From Pseudomonadota bacterium (lineage in GTDB: Bacteria > Pseudomonadota > Gammaproteobacteria > Xanthomonadales > Xanthomonadaceae): a stretch of DNA of 7,047 nt. The stretch's first letter is position 1. Each line of letters starts with the position of its first letter. The position numbers and the translations under genes are program-made. The stretch spans positions 1 to 7,047 of the forward strand of contig JAEXRB010000206.1 of NCBI GenBank assembly GCA_023438325.1, given 5' to 3'. This document shows positions 1 to 5,557 of the stretch, piece by piece. The notes below the pieces were generated by a model. It saw only the letters and a program-made list of their open reading frames with translations. It ran no database searches and was not told the origin of the DNA.

Positions 1-182
1 ACGCCCACCACCGTCAGACAGGCGAAAAATCCGATGCAGGCGGAAAATACGGCGATGCGCCCGGTGAGCCAGGGCCAACTGAATACCGGATAGCGCCGAT
101 AACGGCTCCAGACCGTGTTGCCGCCGATCAGGACATCCGATGGCAATGGATCATGCAGCCGGTAGCCGATATTTCCCGACAT
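1..182 (-). CDS. N-terminal part of an unrecognised membrane protein (runs off left edge)
   Basis: Reading the minus strand from the ATG at 182 gives 60 open codons to the window edge. The protein begins MSGNIGYRLHDPL, continues through an aromatic- and Arg-rich stretch (WSRYRRYP, then FSWPW) and enters a hydrophobic segment at about residues 41-60 (IAVFSACIGFFACLTVVG) that looks like a first transmembrane helix. The basic residues before the helix suggest a cytoplasmic N-terminus. A purine-rich stretch (AAGGGG) lies about 10 bases before the ATG, and a GGAG only 1 base before it; the first is the more usable ribosome site. It lies on the same strand as the hydrolase at 282-1922, about 100 bases downstream of it, so co-transcription is plausible. 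I do not recognise the family. Coding status rests on the open frame, the start context and the membrane-protein character; the rest of the gene is outside the window. Confidence 0.5.
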   Translation of the reverse strand, partial: MSGNIGYRLHDPLPSDVLIGGNTVWSRYRRYPVFSWPWLTGRIAVFSACIGFFACLTVVG

Positions 183-189
183 GCTCCGA

Positions 190-270
190 TCACCCCTTCC
201 TGCACGAGGCGAAGATCGCCACGACGTCCTTGATGATGACGCTCAGGACATCATCGGCACCTGCAAACAT
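190..270 (-). CDS. Possible 26-codon small ORF behind the hydrolase gene
   Basis: The ATG at 270-268 lies 11 bases after the hydrolase stop codon (284-282). It is preceded by AGGAG (282-278, partly inside that stop codon) at an ideal 7-base spacing. The peptide is MFAGADDVLSVIIKDVV followed by AIFASCRKG, then TGA at 192-190, and the ATG of the next gene (182) follows 7 bases later. The middle is hydrophobic with Asp/Lys placed as in an amphipathic helix, and the C-terminus is basic. It could be a real small peptide, a leader that couples hydrolase translation to the membrane-protein gene, or a chance ORF under a ribosome site that serves another purpose. No family is recognised. The evidence is positional (ribosome site and gene spacing), not homology. 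Confidence 0.33.
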   Translation of the reverse strand: MFAGADDVLSVIIKDVVAIFASCRKG

Positions 271-281
271 GCAGCCTCTCC

Positions 282-1922
282 TCAGTTGCGCTTGCCGGAA
301 AGTACCTGCCCGCCCTGATGCAGGTCGAGCGACGCCACCGCACCGGCCTGGTCGCGCTTGAACACGATCTCGATGCCGTAGGCAGCCGCTTCGAAGGTAT
401 CGGCGCCCGCCGCATCGAGCGGAAACTCGCCCTGCCCGGTCGCCTGAGCATGCAGTTTGCCGTCACGCGCACGCACCGTCAGGACGAAGCCCGGCATCAA
501 TGCGTAGTCACCGGCGAAGGCCGCCAGTTGTTCATTCGTCAACGGCGGCGCAACCTGCGCATGACCTTCCTCGACGATGCGCGTGGCCGCGAGCACAGCA
601 CCCATCTGCGACCAGGTGAAGCCGTAATCACCCCCGGATTTTTTCCGCGGCACCAAGGTGGCATCCAGTTCGAGCGGGAAGAAATCGCCTGCGTCGTCGT
701 AGCCCATCTCCAACTCGTCCTGCCCTGTGGCCTGCACGAAGAGCTTGCCGTCGCGCTGGCTCAGCGTCATCGTCATCGCACCCTGCACCTGATACTGGCC
801 GACCAAGGCATCGAGCAGCTCCGGCGTGGGCGTGGCGAGTTTGCGTGGCTGGCCGAGCGGGAACGAGGCATCCACCAGATGCAGGCCGAGGCTGCCCAAG
901 CCTCCAATGCCGTGCCAAGCGGTATCGGACAAGATCACCACGCCGCGCTGCTTTTCCCGATCCACCGAAACGAACGAGGAGAAACCACCGGTGCCGCCCT
1001 CATGCGTATGCACGATGCGCTCGCCCACGCGCGCCAGCATCCAGTTCATCGCCATCGGCGGCTGCTCACTGACTTTCTTCTGCGCCAGTTCGAGCGCGGG
1101 CGAGATCGACGCATCGATCGCTCCGAGATTGCCCTGCACGTAGCGCACCATGTCGTCGAGGGTGGCACGCACGCCGCCGACGCCGGCCAGATCGGTGGCA
1201 AAGTGCCACGCGGAAACGGGCTTCGCATTCGGCGCATGCCCGGTCGCGGCACGCACGCCTTCGGGTGGCGCGTTGATGTAGGCATGCCGCATGCCCAGCG
1301 GCGCGAACAGGCGCTGCTTGAGCAGCGCTTCCAGATCCTCGCCAGCGCGCCGCGCCACCGCAAGGGACAGCAGCATCGAGGCGAAATTGGAATACTCGAA
1401 TGCAGTACCGGGGGCCACGGCAAGCGTCACGTCGCCGAGCGAAGCCAGCAATGCGTCTTCGCCCAGATCGGCGTAAGGGTCGTCCATGTTGGCCGTGCCC
1501 ATGCGCGAAGGCAGCGCCGGCAGGCCGCTGGTATGGGTGACCACGTGGCGCAGCAGGATCGGCCGGCCTTCGAACGTCGGCAGCTTCGTGCCTTCGGGCA
1601 GGTATTCGGCCAGCGGATCATCGAGCGCGGCCTTGCCTTGTTTGATCAGATCGGCCAGCAGCACGGCGGTCATGGTCTTGCTGATCGAACCGATCTCGAA
1701 CGCGGTGGAGGCATCGATGCGCCTCGTGCTCTTCGGATCGGCGCAGCGGAATGTACGCGCCACGGCTTCGTTCTCGATCACGGCCACGGCCATGCATGCG
1801 CCGGTGCGATCACCGGCCAGACGCTGATCCACGAGCGCGGCCAGTTGCGCATCGTCGATGGCGTGGGCATGGGCGGCAACGAGTGTGATGCTGGCGACCA
1901 GCACCTTGGCGAGCGGCTTCAT
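282..1922 (-). CDS. Secreted serine hydrolase, class C beta-lactamase/PBP family
   Basis: This is a 546-residue exported serine hydrolase of the beta-lactamase class C / D-aminopeptidase / esterase superfamily. It starts with a Sec signal peptide (MKPLAK, a hydrophobic stretch, then AHAHA; likely cleavage after residue 21). The catalytic domain covers about residues 25-355. It shows the S-x-x-K motif with nucleophile Ser79 and Lys82 (GSISK), the Y-x-N motif Tyr177-Ser-Asn179, the conserved HTSGLP segment near residue 130, and an H-E-G-G-T-G-G segment at 307-313 in place of the KTG box. Two related beta-rich modules follow (about 369-450 and 463-546). The start is supported by AGGAG (complement of 1930-1934) 7 bases upstream of ATG. 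The substrate cannot be read from sequence: this family includes beta-lactamases, peptidases and esterases, and the HxG-type third motif is common in the non-lactamase members. It is transcribed divergently from the NPP gene, and a small ORF and a membrane-protein gene follow it. Confidence 0.9.
   Translation of the reverse strand: MKPLAKVLVASITLVAAHAHAIDDAQLAALVDQRLAGDRTGACMAVAVIENEAVARTFRCADPKSTRRIDASTAFEIGSISKTMTAVLLADLIKQGKAALDDPLAEYLPEGTKLPTFEGRPILLRHVVTHTSGLPALPSRMGTANMDDPYADLGEDALLASLGDVTLAVAPGTAFEYSNFASMLLSLAVARRAGEDLEALLKQRLFAPLGMRHAYINAPPEGVRAATGHAPNAKPVSAWHFATDLAGVGGVRATLDDMVRYVQGNLGAIDASISPALELAQKKVSEQPPMAMNWMLARVGERIVHTHEGGTGGFSSFVSVDREKQRGVVILSDTAWHGIGGLGSLGLHLVDASFPLGQPRKLATPTPELLDALVGQYQVQGAMTMTLSQRDGKLFVQATGQDELEMGYDDAGDFFPLELDATLVPRKKSGGDYGFTWSQMGAVLAATRIVEEGHAQVAPPLTNEQLAAFAGDYALMPGFVLTVRARDGKLHAQATGQGEFPLDAAGADTFEAAAYGIEIVFKRDQAGAVASLDLHQGGQVLSGKRN
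285..818 (-). repeat. Tandem duplicated C-terminal module in the hydrolase
   Basis: Residues about 369-450 and 463-546 of the hydrolase align as two copies of one module. Each begins with an L-x-x-x-x-G-x-Y segment (LVGQY; FAGDY), followed by a hydrophobic strand and the near-identical turn DGKLFVQATGQDE / DGKLHAQATGQGE, then a stretch with E/D and F residues. This resembles the small beta-barrel (lipocalin-like or DUF3471-like) domain often attached once to this hydrolase fold. The copies have diverged at DNA level, so this is an old domain duplication rather than a recent DNA repeat. Confidence 0.6.
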
Positions 1923-2082
1923 GGATGAACTCCTGAGAATGCGGACATGCAGGCTGCAGCGTTCGGCCAGACTACGTTGAAGAATGCGACGAAACCCGTT
2001 CTGGATACGACCAAGGGCGATAGTCCGCCCCTCAACAGCCGATTTTGGGCAAGAATGTGCGTTTCCCCGACGTCAAAGAACC
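1923..2082. promoter_or_regulatory. Divergent intergenic region between hydrolase and NPP genes
   Basis: This is the only intergenic gap of note in the window, and it must hold the promoters of both divergent genes. On the hydrolase side there is a clear ribosome site (AGGAG as the complement of 1930-1934). On the NPP side the bases before ATG 2083 (CAAAGAACC) form only a weak site. I looked for -35/-10 pairs on both strands; TTGAAG at 1978-1983 followed by a poor GGATAC-like hexamer at non-ideal spacing is the best I found and is not convincing. No operator palindrome, riboswitch or terminator was seen. An in-frame ATG at 1984 could extend the NPP reading frame into this region. Confidence 0.4.
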
Positions 2083-3369
2083 ATGCCGGCAGCACCACAT
2101 CATCACGCCACTGCGTTTCTTCCGATCTCCGTGCTGCTGTTGTTCGCGTTGCTGCTTCCAGCATGCCGGCATGATGCGCGAACCGGACCTGCGGACACGC
2201 GCCCGCCAACGCTGATCCTGGTCTCCATCGACGGCTTCCGCGCCGATTACCTCGATCTGGGGCTGACGCCCACACTCGCCAGACTCGCGCAGGAGGGTGC
2301 GCACGTGGACGCCATGCGACCGGCGTTCCCGACCCTGACTTTCCCCAACCACTACACCCTCGTCACCGGGCTGCACCCGGATCACCACGGCATCATCAAC
2401 AACGCGATGCGCGATCCAGAATCGGATCAGCGCTTCACGCTCAACAACCGCGATGCGGTAAAGAACGCGTTCTGGTGGAACGATGCGCAACCGATCTGGA
2501 ACACCGTGCGTGATGCCGGCCTGCGCAGCGCCACCATGTTCTGGCCCGGCTCCGAAGCCCCCGTGCATGGCCAGCACCCGCATTACTGGCTGCCCTTCGA
2601 TGCGACGATGAAGCCGGAGGCGCGCGTGGCGCAGGTGTTGCAATGGCTGGATCTGCCACCGCACGAGCGTCCGGATTTCATCACGCTGTATTTCGACGCG
2701 GTCGATCACATGGGGCACGTGACCGGCCCGGATTCGCAGGAAACCCATGCCGAAATCGTGCGCACCGATGCCGCCCTGGCGCGGCTGGTCGCCGGACTCG
2801 AACAACGCGGCCGGCTGGCAGACATCAATCTGCTCGTGGTATCGGATCACGGCATGGCGGCGACGCCTGCCGAGCAGGCCATCGCGCTGGACGATTACAT
2901 CCCGCGCGATCTGTTCGAACTCGGTGCACGCGGTTCGATTGCCGGCCTGAGCGCCGCGAACGGCCGCGAGGCCGAACTGGCCGCAGCGCTGTCGCAACCG
3001 ATTCCGCACGTCCAGTGCTGGCGCAAGGAAGATGTCCCGGCGCGCTACCGCTACGGCAGCCACCGTCGCATCTCGCCCTGGGTGTGCATGGGCGATGAAG
3101 GCTGGACGATTTTCGATCGCGCCCACCTGAAGCGTTTCGGAGTGAACCCCGGCGCGCATGGTTTTGACCCGGAACTGGCGTCGATGGCGGCGATATTCGT
3201 GGGGCATGGCCCGGATTTCCGGCCCGGCGCCACCTTGCCGCAGATCGACAGCGTGGATGTGTATCCGCTGATGACGCGCCTGCTGCGCATCACGCCTGAA
3301 GCACACGATGGCGATGCAACGCGGACGCTGCCGCTGCTGCGCGAAAAACCGGATTCAGTCGCCCGCTGA
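2083..3369 (+). CDS. Nucleotide pyrophosphatase/phosphodiesterase (NPP family), predicted lipoprotein
   Basis: This is a 428-residue enzyme of the alkaline phosphatase superfamily, NPP branch, which cleaves phosphodiester or pyrophosphate bonds of nucleotides using two zinc ions. The expected ligands are all visible: Asp50 (SIDGF), nucleophile Thr86 (PTLTFPNH), Asn107 (HHGIINN), Asp208 and His212 (DAVDHMGH), Asp255-His256 (SDHGM) and His359 (GAHGF). The spacing matches that known for the structurally studied Xanthomonas NPP. Cys312 and Cys335 may form a disulfide. The N-terminus has a hydrophobic stretch ending LLLPAC, a lipobox with Cys28; Arg at +2 suggests outer-membrane sorting, facing the periplasm or the surface. 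I chose ATG 2083 because it puts the lipobox at a normal distance, although its n-region has His but no Lys/Arg. ATG 1984 in the same frame would add 33 residues and give an unusually long n-region. The 3' end overlaps convergent mazG by 15 bases. The exact substrate (nucleotide or other phosphodiester) is not determined. Confidence 0.92.
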   Translation: MPAAPHHHATAFLPISVLLLFALLLPACRHDARTGPADTRPPTLILVSIDGFRADYLDLGLTPTLARLAQEGAHVDAMRPAFPTLTFPNHYTLVTGLHPDHHGIINNAMRDPESDQRFTLNNRDAVKNAFWWNDAQPIWNTVRDAGLRSATMFWPGSEAPVHGQHPHYWLPFDATMKPEARVAQVLQWLDLPPHERPDFITLYFDAVDHMGHVTGPDSQETHAEIVRTDAALARLVAGLEQRGRLADINLLVVSDHGMAATPAEQAIALDDYIPRDLFELGARGSIAGLSAANGREAELAAALSQPIPHVQCWRKEDVPARYRYGSHRRISPWVCMGDEGWTIFDRAHLKRFGVNPGAHGFDPELASMAAIFVGHGPDFRPGATLPQIDSVDVYPLMTRLLRITPEAHDGDATRTLPLLREKPDSVAR

Positions 3370-3377
3370 ATCGTCGG
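3344..3377 (-). terminator. Intrinsic terminator-like hairpin at the end of the mazG operon
   Basis: GATTCAG (3352-3358) and CTGAATC (3366-3372) form a perfect 7-base-pair stem with a 7-base loop. CCG (3349-3351) and CGG (3375-3377) can extend it across a 2-base bulge at 3373-3374. On the minus strand the stem is followed directly by TTTTT (complement of 3344-3348), the layout of a Rho-independent terminator for the leftward operon. On the plus strand no T run follows, so it should not work that way for the NPP gene. The stem contains the stop codons of mazG (3357-3355) and of the NPP gene (3367-3369). The pairing competes with a second possible stem, GCCCG (3361-3365) with CGGGC (3375-3379). 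Confidence 0.5.
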
Positions 3378-4164
3378 GCATATGCGCACCACGCTCACGC
3401 TTCACGCGATTCCACAGCGCCTCCTGCTCGGCCAGCGCGAGGCTATCGAAGGCGCGACCTTCGGCAGCGGCAAGCGCCTCCATGCCGCGGAAACGCTGCT
3501 CGAACTTGGCATTGGCGCGGCGTAACGCGACACCTGCATCGACCTTGGCATGACGCGCAAGATTGACGGCGACGAACAACACGTCGCCGATCTCGTCCTC
3601 CAGCCGATCCGCATCGCGACCGCTCGCCAGCTCGGCTTCCACTTCGACGATTTCCTCGCGCAGCTTGGCGATCACCGGCGCGATATCGGGCCACTCGAAA
3701 CCGGTGCGAGCGGCGCGCTTCTGCAATTTCAGGGCGCGCATCCACTCAGGCAGGCCGACGGCAATGCCGGCCAGCGCGCTGCTGTCGGCATCGCCGCGCT
3801 CCTGCCGTTTGATCGCTTCCCAGCTCTCGTTCACGGCCTGCGCATCATGGGCCTGCGCGCTGCCGAACACGTGCGGATGACGCCGCACCAGCTTGTCGGC
3901 CAGCGCCTGCACCACATCGGAAAAATCGAAACTGCCTTCTTCGCTGGCCATCTGCGCGTGGAACACCACTTGCAACAGCAGGTCGCCCAGTTCGTCCTTC
4001 AGCGCGGCGCGATCCCCGCGTGCGATGGCATCGGCAACTTCGTAGGCTTCTTCGATGGTGTACGGCGCGATGCTGGCAAAGCTCTGCTCCAGATCCCACG
4101 GGCAGCCGTGCTGGCGATCACGCAGGTGCGCCATCAGCGCGAGCAATTCCTCGATGCGTGTCAT
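3355..4164 (-). CDS. mazG: Nucleoside triphosphate pyrophosphohydrolase MazG
   Basis: MazG hydrolyses (d)NTPs to NMP and pyrophosphate in the cytoplasm. It is considered a housecleaning enzyme and in E. coli also affects ppGpp levels. The protein has 269 residues, close to the E. coli length, and shows the usual two tandem MazG domains. Domain 1 has HGCPWD (19-24), the metal motif Glu38-Glu39-x-x-Glu42 with Glu58-x-x-Asp61 (DELGD), and RRHPHVFG (94-101). Domain 2 has Glu170-Glu171-x-x-Glu174 with Glu191-x-x-Asp194 (DEIGD). Both metal sites look intact. The frame stays open upstream to 4380, but family homology begins at MTRIEELL, and the ATG at 4164-4162 overlaps the cysQ stop as ATGA, which fixes the start and suggests translational coupling. 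It is the last gene of the leftward operon; its stop overlaps the end of the convergent NPP gene and sits in a terminator-like hairpin. Confidence 0.96.
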   Translation of the reverse strand: MTRIEELLALMAHLRDRQHGCPWDLEQSFASIAPYTIEEAYEVADAIARGDRAALKDELGDLLLQVVFHAQMASEEGSFDFSDVVQALADKLVRRHPHVFGSAQAHDAQAVNESWEAIKRQERGDADSSALAGIAVGLPEWMRALKLQKRAARTGFEWPDIAPVIAKLREEIVEVEAELASGRDADRLEDEIGDVLFVAVNLARHAKVDAGVALRRANAKFEQRFRGMEALAAAEGRAFDSLALAEQEALWNRVKRERGAHMPDDSAGD

Positions 4165-4967
4165 TGCACCCAGTCTTTCCACGGCAATTGCGGATCGCCG
4201 AGCGCGATGAAATCGGGATTGAGCAATGTCTCGCGCTGGTTGTAGCGGAACGGCGCACCGGAAAGATCCAGCACCACACCGCCAGCCGATTCGAGAATGC
4301 ATTGGCCGGCGGCGGTATCCCATTCGCTGGTCGGGCCGAAACGCGGATAGACATCGGCCCGGCCCTCGGCGATGCGGCAAAACTTGAGCGAGGAGCCCAA
4401 GGCCAAGCGCTCGTGTTCGCCCATGGCATCCAGCGCATTCGCGGTGCGTGCATCCAGATGCGAGCGACTGGCAGCCACCCGCAACGGCGCGCGCGCAGGG
4501 CGCTGGGTGGCAAGGCGCATGTCCTCCCCGCTGGCGCTGTCGCGCATCCAGCAGCCGGCACCTTTCTGTGCATGCACGAGATAATCGAGCACTGGCGCGT
4601 AGATGATGCCCAGCACTGGCGCACCGTCCTCAATCAGCGCGATGTTGACGGTGAATTCGCCGTTGCGTTTGACGAACTCGCGCGTGCCATCGAGCGGATC
4701 GACCAGCCAGTAGCGCGCCCACTGTCGGCGCGTGGCCCAGTCGATGCCTGCGCCTTCCTCGGAAAGCACGGGGATGTCGGGCGTCATCACGGCAAGCTCG
4801 CTGGCAATGATGCGATGCGCGGCCAGGTCGGCAGCCGTGAGCGGCGTGTGGTCACCCTTGGTTTGGACGGTGAAATCCTGCGCGTAGACCTCAAGGATGG
4901 CGGTGCCGGCCTGACGTGCGATCGCGATGCTGCGCTCGCGCCAGGCCGCAAGCTCGATCCAGCTCAT
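4161..4967 (-). CDS. cysQ: 3'(2'),5'-bisphosphate nucleotidase CysQ
   Basis: CysQ removes the 3'-phosphate of PAP (3',5'-ADP), a by-product of sulfate assimilation and of carrier-protein phosphopantetheine transfer, yielding AMP; it may also act on PAPS. It is a 268-residue member of the Mg-dependent, Li-sensitive phosphatase superfamily. Visible motifs are DHTPLTAAD (39-47), the metal-binding SEE (69-71), WLVDPLDGT (87-95, with Asp90 and Asp93) followed by REFVKRNGEF, which is characteristic of the CysQ branch, and GPTSEWDTAAGQ (211-222) with Trp216-Asp217. The start ATG (4967-4965) overlaps the nudE stop as ATGA, and its own stop overlaps the mazG start in the same way, so it is probably translated by coupling within the operon. 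It is a paralogue of the phosphatase gene at 5550-6338 and shares a 27-base identical segment with it. Confidence 0.95.
   Translation of the reverse strand: MSWIELAAWRERSIAIARQAGTAILEVYAQDFTVQTKGDHTPLTAADLAAHRIIASELAVMTPDIPVLSEEGAGIDWATRRQWARYWLVDPLDGTREFVKRNGEFTVNIALIEDGAPVLGIIYAPVLDYLVHAQKGAGCWMRDSASGEDMRLATQRPARAPLRVAASRSHLDARTANALDAMGEHERLALGSSLKFCRIAEGRADVYPRFGPTSEWDTAAGQCILESAGGVVLDLSGAPFRYNQRETLLNPDFIALGDPQLPWKDWVQ
4684..4710 (-). repeat. 27-base direct repeat, copy in cysQ
   Basis: This segment is identical over 27 bases to 6067-6093 in the other phosphatase gene, in the same orientation. It encodes the shared active-site loop LVDPLDGT plus part of the preceding Trp codon. The copies are 1383 bases apart, a multiple of three, and are read in the same frame. 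Identity at every wobble position is more than the conserved amino acids require. Confidence 0.85.
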
Positions 4968-5557
4968 GCCACATCCTGCGGGCGCGGTGCGTCATCGGGA
5001 AGCAAACCGCGTGCGCGCAAGGAGATGAACTCGCGCACGATGAACATGGCCGCCAGCGAGCGGCCCTCGGAGCAGTCCTCGCGCAGCATCAACTGATCCA
5101 GCGCATCGAGCCGCCAAGGCAACACTTCCAGCTCTTCCGGCTCGTCGCCTTCCAGCCGTTCGGGATACAAGTCCTCGGCCAGCATCAGCCAGGTTTGGTG
5201 GCCCATGTAGGCCGGGGCGAGCGTCATCGCGCGCAGCCGGGTCACACGGCGTGCGCCGAAGCCGGCTTCTTCCTTGAGTTCGCGCACGGCGGCCTGTTCG
5301 GGCGTCTCACCGGCATCGATGCGGCCCTTGACCAGCCCCAGTTCGTAGCGGTGCGGGCCGCAGGCGTACTCACGCACCAGCATCAGCGTTTCCGGATCGC
5401 GCATCGCGGCCACCACCACGGCGCCACGGCCGCGTGGAGCCATGCGTTCGTAGGTGCGCTCCACACCGTTGGAAAAACGCAAATCCAGACGCTCCACCTG
5501 GAAGCGCCCGCCGAAATCCAGCTCGCGGCGTTCGAGAATTTCAGGCAGTTCACGCAT
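4964..5557 (-). CDS. nudE: ADP compounds hydrolase NudE (Nudix)
   Basis: NudE is a cytoplasmic Nudix enzyme that, in E. coli, hydrolyses ADP-ribose, Ap3A, Ap2A and NADH to AMP-containing products. The protein has 197 residues. The Nudix box is complete and fits G-x5-E-x7-R-E-U-x-E-E-x-G-U: Gly78, Glu84, Arg92-Glu93, Glu96-Glu97, Gly99-Phe100. Family-specific segments also match E. coli NudE as I recall it: FSNGVERTYERM (29-40), VREYA (61-65), YELGLVKG (71-78), the post-box LAPAYM (113-118) and LYPERLEGDEPE (130-141). The frame extends upstream to 5746, but ATG 5557 gives the family N-terminus (MRELPEILERREL) and overlaps the preceding stop codon by 8 bases. Its stop overlaps the cysQ start by 4 bases. 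AMP is a common product of NudE and CysQ, which fits their pairing in one operon. Confidence 0.95.
   Translation of the reverse strand: MRELPEILERRELDFGGRFQVERLDLRFSNGVERTYERMAPRGRGAVVVAAMRDPETLMLVREYACGPHRYELGLVKGRIDAGETPEQAAVRELKEEAGFGARRVTRLRAMTLAPAYMGHQTWLMLAEDLYPERLEGDEPEELEVLPWRLDALDQLMLREDCSEGRSLAAMFIVREFISLRARGLLPDDAPRPQDVA

Noticed and set aside
140..361. 73-codon plus-strand frame across the end of the hydrolase gene
   Set aside because: It overlaps the hydrolase C-terminus and the start of the membrane-protein gene, has no convincing ribosome site, and its translation has no recognisable character.
318..1928. A 536-codon open frame on the plus strand opposite the hydrolase gene
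   Set aside because: Its translation is rich in Arg, His and Gln with no recognisable motif or signal, as expected for the antisense shadow of a high-GC gene. The minus-strand protein has complete active-site motifs, a signal peptide and a good ribosome site.
1978..2010. Possible sigma-70 promoter TTGAAG with a GGATAC-like -10
   Set aside because: The spacing is outside the usual 16-18 bases and the -10 is poor, so it cannot be supported from sequence alone.
2162..2173. Perfect 12-base palindrome CATGCCGGCATG, with a partial second copy at 2082-2091
   Set aside because: It lies inside the coding sequence over the lipobox Cys codon, is short, and consists of common GC-rich codons; there is no reason to call it an operator.
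2032..3306. A 424-codon open frame antisense to the NPP gene
   Set aside because: Low-complexity Arg/His-rich translation without motifs; the plus-strand frame carries all NPP catalytic residues.
4165..4380. N-terminal extension of mazG to 4380
   Set aside because: The extra 72 residues lie wholly inside cysQ in another frame, are Arg-rich, and are not part of the MazG family; the ATGA overlap start at 4164 fits both homology and operon layout.
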